Source of the DNA: Geosiphon pyriformis
Lineage: Eukaryota > Glomeromycota > Glomeromycetes > Archaeosporales > Geosiphonaceae
NCBI GenBank assembly: GCA_016748015.1
Contig: JAAOMT010000737.1
Span: 27,254 to 56,332 of the forward strand
Direction: 5' to 3'
Length of the DNA: 29,079 bases
Position 1 is the stretch's first letter. Every line of letters begins with the position of its first letter. A model generated the notes under the pieces. It saw only the letters and a program-made list of their open reading frames with translations. It did not search any database and was not told where the DNA came from. The position numbers and the translations under genes were made by a program. Below, piece after piece: positions 1 to 8,528 of the stretch.

Positions 1-72
1 AAATTGGATTATTGCTTGATAAGTTATGATTTTTATTACTTGATTGATTCTTTCCCAATATTAAAACTACTG

Positions 73-80
73 TATATATA
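73..80 (-). promoter_or_regulatory. TATA-like box of family 2 LTR (copy B)
   Basis: A TATATATA run sits at the same place as 9976-9983 in the sister LTR. It is the likely core promoter of the element, judged from position and conservation between the two LTRs. Confidence 0.5.
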
Positions 81-128
81 CATGTTTGTAGTTCTACGAG
101 AAAATACTTTCTTTTTGATATTTCAACC

Positions 129-220
129 TGGTGTTTGCTGCTATCACCAGTTGGTGTTGGCTGCTATTGTGAACTGGTGTTTGCCACTATCGCGAAATGG
201 TGTTTGCTACTATGTTAATC
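129..220 (-). repeat. Four tandem 23-bp units in family 2 LTR U3
   Basis: Units start at 129, 152, 175 and 198, each opening with TGGTGTT on the plus strand followed by a TGCTGCTAT-like core. In LTR orientation the array lies about 50 bases upstream of the TATA-like run, where U3 enhancers are expected. The same four-unit array occurs in the other family 2 LTR (10042-10133). An enhancer role is inferred from position only. Confidence 0.75.
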
Positions 221-313
221 ATTACCTTTCTAAGATTATTACTGTGCTATATTATGATTGAATAGTTTGTATTATTTTTATGATTCTTTTTGCTAAATTC
301 TTAAACCGTAACA

Positions 314-653
314 TCGGCTAGATCCATGGCTACTTGTCAGTAACCACTATCCAAGTCTAACATTGAGAACCATTTGTTTTCACTGAAAGCATTAAATAAT
401 TCTTGTATTTGTGAAGTTGGATAACTGTCTCCACAAGTTACACCATTGAGTTTTCTGTAATCCACACAAAAGCAGATCTTTCTATTCTTCTTATAGACAA
501 GTACTACTGGTGACAACCATGGACTCATTGATGACTGAATTAACCCATTGTTAAGTATTCGATTGATCTCTTGATGGATGATTTCATGGCTGGCTGGTGG
601 TATTTTATATGCTTGCTGTTTGATTGGCATTGCATCTCCAGTCTTGATCTGAT
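314..653 (-). pseudogene. Reverse transcriptase N-terminal part (copy A), truncated
   Basis: This encodes the fingers and start of the palm of a Ty3-type reverse transcriptase, which copies the element RNA into DNA. Recognisable in order are KIPPASHEIIHQEI, LIQSSMSPWLSPVVLV, KICFCVDYRKLN and SMLDLDSGY. The last holds the first catalytic Asp of the palm (codon at 357-355). A TGA stands at the Trp expected after SGY (about 339-337), and a TAG lies just upstream near 654. After a few more codons the frame runs into the inserted family 2 LTR at 313, so the second catalytic motif (YxDD) is absent here. Confidence 0.9.
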
Positions 654-654
654 G

Positions 655-1098
655 CTAGATAATATCAGTTCTACAAAATTTGTTTTCACTGGTGAAGATG
701 TCATTAAAATTATTGAGTAACATCTTTAGTTGCATCTGTTGAAGTGGGTCTAGATTTTCCATGTTTATCTGTTTCAATTGTTCTGGCTGTAACAAATAAC
801 ATTCGTTTTGTCCATAGATGGTTTGTAATATAATGTCCACATATCTACAAAGCTGTGGAAAATCTGGAATACTGCTTGGTGCTTGATCTTTAATTTCTGT
901 GGTTAAATATCTAAGAGTAGTTCCTTTCGGTATCTTTACAATATTTTCAGTGTTGTTGTAGATGAGAATTTTGATATAGTTATGGCTCTTGGCTGGTATG
1001 TGTAGATTGATAAGTCCAATTTCTCCTGATTCACAAAGGGTTGCTTCTGTTTCAAAAATCTGTTCTTGCTCTTTCTCTCTCTTTTTTATTGCTAACAT
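655..1098 (-). pseudogene. dUTPase-RT linker domain of pol (copy A)
   Basis: A 147-codon open stretch between the dUTPase-like domain and RT, in the same frame as both. It includes IGLINLHIPAKSHNYIKI and KGTTLRYLTTEI, alternating hydrophobic strands ending in a Gly-Thr turn, then a helical part with DPLQQMQLKMLLNNFNDIF leading into RT. The layout fits the beta-rich segment often seen before RT in Ty3-type polyproteins. The function is not established and I do not recognise a named family. Matching stretches are at 13438-13934 (copy E) and 21051-21480 (copy F). Confidence 0.65.
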
Positions 1099-1101
1099 GT
1101 A

Positions 1102-1650
1102 TCAGTTATATGGTGGAATGGAAATTGTTTGACTGGTTGAGATAATTTTTCCTTGGCCAATAATTTCTTCCTCCACCATATTGACCGGTACATCTATTCT
1201 ACCTGTGAATCCAAATCCCTGTATCCCTTTTGCTGTTATCCCTAATTCTTCTTTGTTTCTCATTGGCACTAATTGAGCCACTTTAACCAGAGGCAGGAAT
1301 ATTGCCTGTGCTATCTTTTTATTTGGCTCTATAATATAAGTCTTTTCTGAGTCATTTTGTAACATGGTGATGATATTTTCTATATATCTCATATCAATTA
1401 TTCTTCCTCTTATATTTATCTCTCTTTTCATTAAACTATTCCTAGATGTTAATTGAACTATTGTTGTTGTCAGAATTTCCAGTGCTATTTTCAAATCAAT
1501 GCAGGTGCATGAATGTGGTTCTAATTTGATGGCATCTTTTCCTGAATACCTCAGATCAAACCCAGCATCAGTATTATTCACACGTTCTGGCATAATATCT
1601 TCATTATTATCACTGAACCATTTAAGTTCCTGTTTCTTGGTGAGATCAGG
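1102..1650 (-). pseudogene. dUTPase-like domain inside pol (copy A)
   Basis: Counting residues from the ATG at 1593, the five conserved motifs of trimeric dUTPases can be followed: motif 1 AGFDL (10-14), motif 2 SRNS (50-53), motif 3 GRIIDMRY (63-70, with the Asp and Tyr expected at the active site), motif 4 KIAQAI (93-98) and motif 5 GFGFTGR (126-132). The length matches a monomer of about 140-150 residues. Enzymes of this family hydrolyse dUTP and so keep uracil out of newly made DNA. The domain lies between the Cys-rich region and RT and is open upstream to about 2010, so the ATG is probably internal to the polyprotein. A stop follows at 1101-1099. Of the three copies here, A keeps the motifs best. 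Activity is not shown. Confidence 0.8.
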
Positions 1651-2172
1651 AAGTGCAATATATTGTTCATAGTTTGAATTAGGGTTTAAATCTGAGTTGG
1701 AATCATTGTCATTGTTTTCACCATATTGAATGAAGCTGGAACCAATGTTTTCATTGTTATCATTGTTGGAGTTTGAATCAGAATTGAATGATGATTCTGA
1801 TTCTAATGCACAGTTGCTGATTGGTTCTTCTTCTTCTGAAATTATGTAGATTATGCGTGGTGGTGGATTATAGATGAGGTCACACTCATTATAATACTCA
1901 AAGTCACTGGGGATTAAACAATGATGACACAGTCTTGTATTTAATTGTTCTAGCCATTGCTCTTGCTTTTCCCTAGTGGGAGCTAATTCTTGGTAGTGTT
2001 TGTAGAATTATTCTGGATCTAAAAGATTTATGACTGGTTCTGAGTCCCAATCAAGTTCTATGGGTTCTGGTGGGTTGTTTTTAACTGTCTTGATTTCTTT
2101 TGGTAACGTGCCTTTAATTTTGGTAAGTGCCATTCACCATATTTTGTCGTCGTCATATGGGCAACTGTCCAA
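1651..2172 (-). pseudogene. Second Cys cluster and Asn/Ser/acidic linker of pol (copy A)
   Basis: Continues the pol frame between the large Cys-rich domain and the dUTPase-like domain. It includes the Glu/Gln-rich stretch LAPTREKQEQWLEQLNTRLC, then CHHC and a short Cys cluster before DLIYNPPPRIIYIISEEEE, followed by a run rich in Ser, Asn and Asp. Copy F has a fuller cluster here (LCDNC then CDFQYCNEC), which suggests a small zinc-binding unit that A has partly lost (Cys replaced by Ser and Tyr). Nonsense codons stand at about 2172, 2115 and 2010. The role is unknown. Confidence 0.6.
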
Positions 2173-2850
2173 TTAATACATGGCCCTTCTCCAAGTGGCT
2201 TTGATTGATGTCCCTTTCCTAACCCAGTTGCTAATGAGAATTGTGTATTGACATAATTCATCACACATTTTCCCTCTCCCAGGAATGTCATTCCACATTC
2301 CTTCATCAAGAAGAGTTTCTCCACAAGCTAAATATAGTGTATTATCCCATTTTTCCACTCGTTTTGGTCTTCCAAAGCATTTAATGAGGCATGTACGGCA
2401 ATAGAACTTAGTTGCTGTCTGGTATTCCTTATTGTTGTCACAGCATGCACTCATTGATGACAATTTTTTGCCACAATTAGTGCATATTAGCTTTAGATAA
2501 TGATAGGTAAACCAGTATGGTATAGTGTAGGCATAGAGGTTATGAGTGGTGGTGGTTACTTCTTCTTTTTTTTCTTTTCTTTTTCTCTTTGTGTTTTTTT
2601 CCTCCCATACCCAGCTTGTTGTTGGTTCACTTTTGTCGTGGTTGGTCCAGGTCAAATTATCTGTCTTCCAAGTAGGTTCTTCTTTTTGTTTACCCTTTCC
2701 ATTGTTGTCCCATGAGAGTATTGGCAGCAGTTTGTTGTGTTTTTCATCGGCCCACGAGACTTGATACGTTTCCCAGGTAGGTTTTGGTTTGTCTTCTTCA
2801 AAGTCAATTAGTGGTGCTGTGGTGTTGGTAGTCTTGAAATGACCATACAT
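2173..2850 (-). pseudogene. Cys-rich, probably zinc-binding pol domain (copy A)
   Basis: A 225-codon open stretch directly after the protease. The first half is charged and Lys/Glu-rich (KRKRKEKKEEVTTTT); the second half has regularly spaced cysteines: CTNC, ACC, YCRTC, LACGETLL, then WNDIPGRGKMCDELCQY and ISNWVRKGT. The several CxxC pairs look like paired zinc ribbons or a treble-clef arrangement. Copy D of the other family keeps the same spacing and the WNDIPGRG-MC signature, which argues for selection. I do not recognise the family and give no function. Nucleic acid or nucleocapsid binding is a guess. Confidence 0.7.
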
Positions 2851-3393
2851 TGCTGGTACTTATGTGTGTTAACCATTTTGGCTCAGTTGAAGTTCTTGCA
2901 TGTTCCAATCATGTGTTGCATTAGTCTTGGACAGCCAGTCATTTCCAACGAGTGCTTAGTATTGAGTGGCTTCCATTACCAAAACTTTGATGGATATTAT
3001 GATGCCATTGACTTTAATTGGGAAGTCATTAATTTTGCCAATTGGGGTTTTGGTTGCTCCATTCGTGGTAATAATCTTGACACTGGCAGCACGATCAACT
3101 CGGTGACCTAATTGATTCATGAGTTGTTGTGTAATGATGCTGCCTGCTGAACCACTGTCAAGGATTAATTTAATGGAGTGGTCATCGACCTTGGCATCAG
3201 TGTACATGGCCATAATTGGTTTCTCTTCAAGGGCTGCTCCACTAAATAATGGCGTATCTGATGGTTCTTCAAGTTCGAATGGAAAGATGGCATCCAAAGA
3301 TTCATTTTCGGTGATTGTAGCAGATAGAATATTATTGGTAAGTGGTTTATTGTTGTTTGATTCCTGGATTGCTAGATGTGGCATCTTCTGGAA
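2851..3393 (-). pseudogene. Retropepsin-like aspartic protease (copy A)
   Basis: The protease would cut Gag-Pol into mature proteins. The catalytic motif reads IKLILDSGSAGSI, with the Asp codon at 3159-3157, followed by strands ending in VLVMEATQY and VGNDWLSK, the usual second half of Ty3 retropepsins. The frame opens at 3393 and has an ATG at 3384, overlapping the end of gag in the +1 frame. A TAA replaces a Gln codon after EATQY (2958-2956) and two more TAAs lie near 2865 and 2856, so the copy is dead although its active site is intact. Confidence 0.85.
3347..3393 (-). other. Gag/Pol overlap, pol in +1 frame (copy A)
   Basis: The gag frame ends with TAA at 3349-3347. The pol frame opens after a TGA at about 3396-3394 and continues through the protease, shifted +1 relative to gag. 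Copy F has the same arrangement at 18765-18814. The shared frame relation and stop position suggest programmed +1 frameshifting, as known in yeast Ty3. The slip site itself is not identified. Confidence 0.6.
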
Positions 3394-3826
3394 TCACCAA
3401 AAGGCTTAAATAGTGTTGGGAATTCGGGTTTTGGGTGAGACTGGTGCCCAAATTCTGCTGACGAGATTCTGATTGTTGGTGAGAAGAGCTGGGAATTGGT
3501 TGATGTACATCTATTGCCAATCTCCAGTTTTGGGTGATTCTCAATCTTGGGTTCTCTGATGTCATTTGAGCTGGGTTTGCTGGTGGTGTTTAAATGGTAG
3601 GTGTTTGATAGATTGCTGGTGGCTGTAATTGATATATTACTTGTAACTGCATCTGATAAATTGTTTGTGGCAGCAATTGATAAACTGGAGTTTGATAAAT
3701 TAGTTGGTACATCATAAACAGGTAAGTGGGTTGGTATTGGTCTTGATTCGGGTGATGGTTTGGAGTCTGGAATCAGCAATTGGGATTTCTATATTGATTT
3801 CCCAATTGTAGATTGCTATAAGTATG

Positions 3827-3868
3827 GCAGTTGGCTCTGATGTGTCTTTGTTTACCACAGTTGTAGCA
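3827..3868 (-). other. Zinc knuckle, CCHC (copy A Gag)
   Basis: Fourteen codons give C-x2-C-x4-H-x4-C with all four ligands kept. This is the nucleocapsid RNA-binding motif of retroelement Gag proteins. Confidence 0.9.
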
Positions 3869-4258
3869 GATACGCATCTCTGGCTGCCATGACTGATAAG
3901 ATAACAACGATGGACATGACTGATTTTGGAAACGATTTGCATTTCCCTGATTGTTATGCCATTGAGAAGGTTGATAAATCGTGTAATTGTCAGTTAAGTA
4001 TTTCTCTAATTTCTGATTAATTGAATCACTGAATTGCTTCAATTTGGAATTCAATTCAGATAATTCATTCATTGCTAGATTCACAGCTTGAGTGTAATTA
4101 GCTTCTAGTTTAACTGCTTCAAAATCTCTGGCGTAGGTGACTGTGGTTGGAAGGTTCACTAAATGCATTGGACGTACTCATTGTAGGATGCTATTGTGCA
4201 ATCCTCTAATAAATTGATTTAAAATTTGTGGTGCTGTGAAATAGTCAGCTTGGATGGC

Positions 4259-5266
4259 TTATATTTGGCATAGATTTCTATGGAAGCATCCCAAGTAGGT
4301 AGTGACTGCTTTAGTGTCTTCTTGTCTGATCATTGTAAAGGTGTTGACTAATTTGTTAATACTATTATTGTTGCTAAAGTACCATAAGAATTTAGTTTTA
4401 AATCCATTAAAATTTTGGGGTTTGACAGCAAGACTTTGATACCATGCATTAGTGGTATTCTGGAGAAAATAAGGGATCGCTTGCATCACTTTAGCATCAT
4501 TCCAATTATTGGCTGTAATGGCTTTGGTCATGTTATTTAACCAGACTTGGGCATCGTCTTCTTTACCATTAAATTTGTCAAGTTTTGTGATGAGTGTGTA
4601 AGCCATTTGTTGTTGCTGTGGTGGTAGAAGTTGTTGTTGTTGTTGAGATGATACTGGTAATAGTTGTTGATTTTGTTGGTTTGGTGGTTGGATGGGCTGG
4701 CCAATTGGTTCAACAGGTGGTTGATTGATGACAATAACTGGAGGTAAGAGTTGATTAATTACTTCAGGATTTGGATTGTTCTGATTTGGTGGGGTTTGAA
4801 TATTCAGAGTGTTATTTTCCTAATTGTCTAAATTTGGCTGGGTTTGACAGTTTGGAGTTTCAATTTCCAGGTTTTCTAGAATTGGGTTTTGGTAAGTAAA
4901 TTCTTGATCCTCATATTCTTCTTCCTCTTCTACTTCTTGTTTTCCTTCTGATTCAGTAATTTCCCAAAGACTCACGATTCTAAAATTCAGTTGAGATGGC
5001 AGTAATCAAAATTCTGATGGCGTTAGTGATCAAAATTTAAATCCTTCAAAATACTTGCAATATGGTTCTAGTAAATCCTCTTTTCTTTGTTTACTTTGGA
5101 ATGGGAAACATCTAAATGTTGATGTCGTGTTTAATGTGGACGCGTCTGTTGATGATATATTGATGGCACTTCCAGGGGTATAGTGATAGGATGGGTTGTT
5201 TGATGACTCAACTCTAGTTTTCTTTTAAGTGAGTGGTTGTATCCTTTGAGGTGTTATTGCTGGTGT
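4259..5266 (-). pseudogene. Gag linker and capsid-like domain (copy A)
   Basis: The first part is a linker with an acidic patch (EVEEEEEYEDQEF) and Gln/Pro-rich runs. From 4606 comes a domain with the Trp and Phe spacing of retrotransposon Gag: VWLNNMTKAI, TTNAWYQSLA, FKTKFLWYF, TKAVTTYLGCFHRNL. It would form the particle shell. The linker has in-frame stops, including two TGA codons followed by TCA or TTA near 5030 and 5010 that are also present in copy F. Confidence 0.8.
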
Positions 5267-5663
5267 TTATAGTTTTCCTTTGCCTTTACTTGTGTAAGTA
5301 ATTGGGTATCTTTGCTGTGTGTGGTGTTCAATTTCTTTGTTGATCTCAGTAATAATGGATGCAAAATTATGATTTGTGAATAGGCTGGTGTTTTGAATTA
5401 ATTCATTGTAAAAAGTTTCTCTTGCTGATTCAATATTCATGGATGTTCCCAACAGATAGGTAATCTTTTTGTTGACGTAGAAATTGAAAGCTAATTCTGC
5501 TGATATGTGATTATGGGTTAATCCCAAATGTTGACAGTAATATTGAAATAAAGATTTTGCAAATTCTAGATGGTTTGCTCTGATGTTTTCTGATTCTGTC
5601 ACTTTTGGATGGGGTTGTTGGTACTGGTTCTCTGTAGAATTATACCTCACAGGGAGCACCAAA
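5267..5663 (-). pseudogene. Gag N-terminal domain (copy A), no AUG start seen
   Basis: The frame opens at the LTR end (TAA within CTGTAACA) and reads through the primer site into a domain of about 95 residues: HLEFAKSLFQYYCQHLGL, FNFYVNKKITYLLG, ESARETFYNELIQ, IITEINKEIEHHTQQRYPI. No in-frame ATG precedes roughly codon 65 (in TSMNIE). The same fold-sized block opens gag in copy F and, more distantly, in copy D (LEFCHAIYTQ, TYYINTRINYHIG, LYRELSQY). A CAA-to-TAA change ends it at 5269-5267. No function is recognised; it may be a matrix-like region. Confidence 0.7.
5645..5661 (-). other. Primer binding site (copy A)
   Basis: Two bases inside the LTR end, the minus strand reads TGGTGCTCCCTGTGAGG. 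Its complement ends in CCA, as a tRNA 3' end does. This is where a host tRNA would prime minus-strand DNA synthesis. I cannot name the tRNA with certainty. Confidence 0.7.
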
Positions 5664-6266
5664 TGTTACAGGTGACTATTTCTGGTGTTGAATTAAATAA
5701 CAAATCCGTAATTTGGTGCTAAAAGTTATTTGCATTGATGTTATTAATCTGAAGATTTTGTATTTAAAGGTTTTGGTTTGAGTTCTTTGTATAATAGACA
5801 GAGATTCAATAGTGGTTTTATCTGTAGCTTCCCAGAATTGCAATTCTGTCAATTTTTTTCTCAACATGATGGCCAGCAATCCTCTGGTAAGTATTCCATA
5901 TCTTCTGTACATGTCCTACTCTCTCACAGAGATCTTTTACCAGACAATCCTTAACGTCAGTAATCTAGCACTTTATTCACCCAATTAGTGTACAACAATA
6001 AAATCAAAATAAAATAAATAAAAGAAATAAAAGAAAATAAAGAAAGAAAAGAAATAAGTCAAGGCAATTTGCAAGTTAGTATTCTGTTAATAGCCATGAT
6101 CAAGAGCTATTGTTCCAGTGTGATTAAGTATCAATTACTATCAACATGGAGTGTTGATAGTGGAATTAGATTTGAGATACCAAATAGTTATTTATTGTGT
6201 TTGGAAGGTTGTCTAGATAAAATCTAAACTTGGAGATCTGTCTCTTTTAGCTTCTTATACTACTGC

Positions 6267-6274
6267 TATATATA
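6267..6274 (-). promoter_or_regulatory. TATA-like box of copy A LTR
   Basis: TATATATA followed by GCAGTAGTAT in LTR orientation. The block is conserved in both LTRs of copy F, and the box is also kept in the LTR of copy E. Confidence 0.6.
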
Positions 6275-6289
6275 CATAATTGAGATTTC

Positions 6290-6445
6290 TCAATTCCTCA
6301 ATTCTTCACAACAGGAATTCTGGAATTCCTAGAATTCTGCAATTCCTTTGAGAGGAATCCTGTAATTCTGGAATCCTGTGATTCTTCATGAGAATTCTGT
6401 AATTTCTGGAATTCTGCAATTCCTGAGAGGAATCCTGGAATTCCA
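6290..6445 (-). repeat. GAATTCC-type repeat array in family 1 LTR U3 (copy A)
   Basis: About ten irregular copies of 8-10 base, nearly palindromic motifs of the form GGAATTC/AGAATTCT/TGGAATTCC, interspersed with GAGAGGAATCC. The array lies just upstream of the TATA-like run. Its length differs between LTRs, and it accounts for most of the length difference between the two LTRs of copy F. Confidence 0.7.
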
Positions 6446-6517
6446 CATTTACTACATCTACTTTTGATTGGCTAATAATTATGTTAATATATATTCCCTA
6501 TATTTCTATCAGTAACA

Positions 6518-7080
6518 TCGCAGAGATAAGTGTTAATTTGGGCAAAATATTGTTTTTGCTCTTGTCAAATAGGGCATAGTTGTTGGTAGTAGTCCTGGAA
6601 TTTATCCACTGGGTCAAACATGTTGTAGCTAGCAACTTTGTCAGCTACTTCGGCTGACTCTTTCCAATATCATATTTCTTTGACGGTTCCTCCTCTTACT
6701 TTGGCCTGTGCAGTGTTATACAACTTGTCCTTGTCATGTGAGTAGTGCTGTAGTCTTTTTAACACTTTGTTAAACACTGCTTCAAATGGCGTTCTTTCTC
6801 TTACCCAGTTACAGATAAGAATCATGTATTGGCAAGTTGTATTACACATTCCTCCTCTGCCTGGTATGTCATTCCAGTTGTACTCTCTTGGTAATAGTTC
6901 TTTACAAGCGAAGCACAGTTCCTTATTCCATTTTCTGTGTCTTTCTGGGTAACCATATTTTTTTTTGTTACAACAGTTACAATAGTAGTGGGTGGGATTT
7001 CTTGGATCTTCATCTGGTGTGCTGCACACAGTCATAGACAAAAGTTTCTTCTTGCAAATTAAGCATTCTAGCTTTGGTCT
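6518..7080 (-). pseudogene. Cys-rich, probably zinc-binding pol domain (copy D)
   Basis: Matches the domain at 2173-2850 of copy A. Recognisable are ECLICKKKLL, VCSTP, YYCNCCNKKKYGYPERHRKW, LCFACKELL, WNDIPGRGGMCNTTCQY and ICNWVRERT. Cysteine spacing and the WNDIPGRG-MC signature are kept although the rest differs widely, which marks a real conserved unit. After a TGA (6672-6670) the frame continues through DKFQDYYQQLCPI and AQINTYLC to the junction with copy A. It is in a different frame from the upstream protease, so an indel lies between about 7080 and 7300. Confidence 0.72.
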
Positions 7081-7299
7081 GCATCACTAGTGGTTTTTTT
7101 GTAGACTTACCTAGTTCCATTTGGATCTTTCTTTACTGGTTCACATTGGTACAGCTGGTAGTCCTGTTCTTTGGTCATCAGTCTAAGAGAGCTGATAGGT
7201 TTCAATGCTGGTAGTGCTGAATTTTTTTCAAATTCGAAGATAGGTCTTTGGTTGATGCTGGGTTTTTGGAAGTGGCTATTATAATTGATTAAAAGCTCT

Positions 7300-7770
7300 T
7301 AAGTGGTCCAGTCTAGGGTGGCATTGGCTTTTGTTAGCCAGTCATTTCCTACTAACACTTGATATTGTATAGCGTCCATTACTAATAATTTTGTAGGTAT
7401 TACTATGCCATTAATTTCAAAAGAAAATAAGTTGATTTCGCTATAAGGCAGCTTTGTACTTCCATTGGCTGTTATAATTTGGAACGTTGCAGCATGATTA
7501 ACTTTGAAACCCAGTTGGTTTACTAGTTAAAGCATTATGATGCTTCCAGCAGATCCACCATCTAAGATAAGTTTGATTGGAGTATTGTTTACAGTGGCTT
7601 CTGTATACATAGCAGTAATTGGGTGTTTTTTGTCCAATGCTGTTCCACTGAACATAGCCTTATTTTCCTCTAATTCAAAAGAAAAAATAGCTGTGAGGCT
7701 GCTATCTTTGGTGGCAACTGCTGGTGGTATTGTTTGGCTCAATTTATTGGAGGAATTTTCAGTTCTGTTT
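7300..7770 (-). pseudogene. Retropepsin-like aspartic protease (copy D)
   Basis: The motif reads IKLILDGGSAGSI, with the catalytic Asp codon at 7562-7560 followed by Gly-Gly in place of the usual Ser/Thr-Gly. Downstream are VNQLGFKV, LLVMDAIQYQVLVGNDWL and KANATLDW, the second half of the fold. A TAA at 7529-7527 (Gln expected) and another near 7315 break it. It shares the frame of gag, so family 2 probably makes a Gag-Pro fusion without frameshifting. Confidence 0.8.
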
Positions 7771-8528
7771 ATGTTTCTACTATCATTGTTTCTGATGATC
7801 AGATTTTCGAGTATATTAAGATAAATTTGTTGATAATTTTTGTAGTTTGGATTGGTTTGCTGACTGGTTCCAGCATGGTTTAGATTCCTCTGGACCAATG
7901 CGTTTTGGTTCTACATGGGCTGATTTCGGAACTTGGAACACCAATTTAGGTTGGCTATCATGGGCTGTTGTTGGTAAGTTTCTTGATTTTGATACATGGT
8001 AGAATATTGACATAGTATTGGCATGTACTAGTTTCTGGGCATTTGGGGTGGCATGTAATAATTATTTTCATATGCTTCCTGCATTATTTGTGTTCAACAT
8101 TGACTAATCAAATGTTATACGCATTTGCAAAAATGGCAGGCGTGTGTTTCTGTTCTGAATTTCTGGTGTGACGAGTGATTATTTCAACTGTCGCTGACTT
8201 TCTGGCTGTGTTTTTGAAGTGGTTGGTATGTATTTTTTCTTGGATCCAGGATGAGGTAACTTTCTATTTTCTTAGAGAGTTCCTCCCCTAATTGTGTTAC
8301 TCTTTTCTTTAATGTTTCTGTCTTATTTTCTTTCATTATCATGTTAACTATTTGACTATTGTTAGCTTCTTTCTCAGCCAATTCAAGGACTCTGGTGAGT
8401 GTAATGACTTCTGGTAAAGAATTAGGGTGGACAGGGCATACTCTTCCTAAAATACTGCTTTTTAATTCTCTAATAAACTGATTTAAAACCTGAGGATCAG
8501 TGTAGTATTCTTGTTCAATTGCTTTAAT
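7771..8528 (-). pseudogene. Gag C-terminal part with knuckle (copy D)
   Basis: Begins after the stop at 8531-8529. A helical part (KRVTQLGEELSKKIESYLI) resembles the same place in copy A, then a CCHC knuckle lies at 8138-8097 with one internal stop, followed by a Gln/Asn/Pro/Tyr-rich tail running into the protease in the same frame. Stops at 8186-8184, in the knuckle and in the tail show decay. Confidence 0.75.
8097..8138 (-). other. Zinc knuckle remnant (copy D Gag)
   Basis: The codons read CHFC, then four positions including an in-frame TAA, then H, four residues and C: the C-x2-C-x4-H-x4-C spacing with all ligands still present. Confidence 0.7.

Larger units (their letters stand above)
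1..313 (-). repeat. Partial family 2 LTR (copy B), cut by the window edge
   Basis: This stretch aligns almost base for base with the complete family 2 LTR at 9838-10225. Read on the minus strand it starts at 313 with TGTTACGG and runs off the window at base 1, so about 75 bases are missing. It carries a TATA-like run (73-80) and four tandem copies of a 23-bp unit (129-220). It abuts copy A's reverse transcriptase coding sequence exactly at 313/314, so it inserted into A in the same orientation. Whether it is a solo LTR or the 5' LTR of a whole element cannot be told from this window. Confidence 0.85.
3347..4258 (-). pseudogene. Gag C-terminal part with CCHC knuckle (copy A)
   Basis: Follows the capsid-like domain in the same frame. 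It has a helical stretch (AMNELSELNSKLKQFSDSIN), then a zinc knuckle CYNCGKQRHIRANC at 3868-3827 fitting C-x2-C-x4-H-x4-C, the nucleocapsid unit that binds RNA. A Gln/Pro/Tyr-rich tail with repeated YQ pairs follows, up to the stop at 3347. Nonsense codons include TAA at 4261-4259 (Gln expected, CAA in copy F) and one at 3775-3773. Confidence 0.85.
314..6517 (-). mobile_element. Copy A: family 1 Ty3/gypsy-type element, 5' LTR to mid-RT
   Basis: Reading on the minus strand: 5' LTR (6517-5664), primer binding site, Gag, then in the +1 frame protease, Cys-rich domain, dUTPase-like domain and reverse transcriptase, cut at 314 by a family 2 LTR. It is the best preserved coding copy. I found a single gag frame and a single pol frame with only nonsense changes and no net frameshift. 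The rest of RT, RNase H, integrase and the 3' LTR would lie beyond the inserted LTR, outside the window. Its 5' end cuts copy D after the bases TGCGA, so it is younger than D. Confidence 0.9.
5664..6517 (-). repeat. 5' LTR of copy A (family 1, about 854 bp)
   Basis: Bounded by TGTTACTG at 6517 and CTGTAACA at 5664, with the primer site right after. Large parts match the LTRs of copy F (15702-16502 and 24816-25678). It contains a GAATTCC-rich array (6290-6445) upstream of a TATA-like run (6267-6274), an AATAAA-bearing segment, and an A/T-rich stretch near 6000-6060. The flanking bases upstream in LTR orientation are TGCGA. Confidence 0.9.

Noticed and set aside
129-220. CRISPR-like array
   Set aside because: The 23-bp units are contiguous with no unique spacers, lie in an LTR, and recur in the sister LTR.
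4-261. 85-codon open frame in the partial LTR
   Set aside because: Starts at TTG within LTR sequence and on the strand opposite to the element; no coding signal.
2500-2764. Phe/Ser/Val-rich open frames on the plus strand
   Set aside because: They are the antisense of the Lys/Glu/Trp-rich part of copy A's Cys-rich pol domain.
3119-3409. Plus-strand 96-codon frame
   Set aside because: Antisense shadow of the copy A protease, which has the recognisable catalytic motif on the minus strand.
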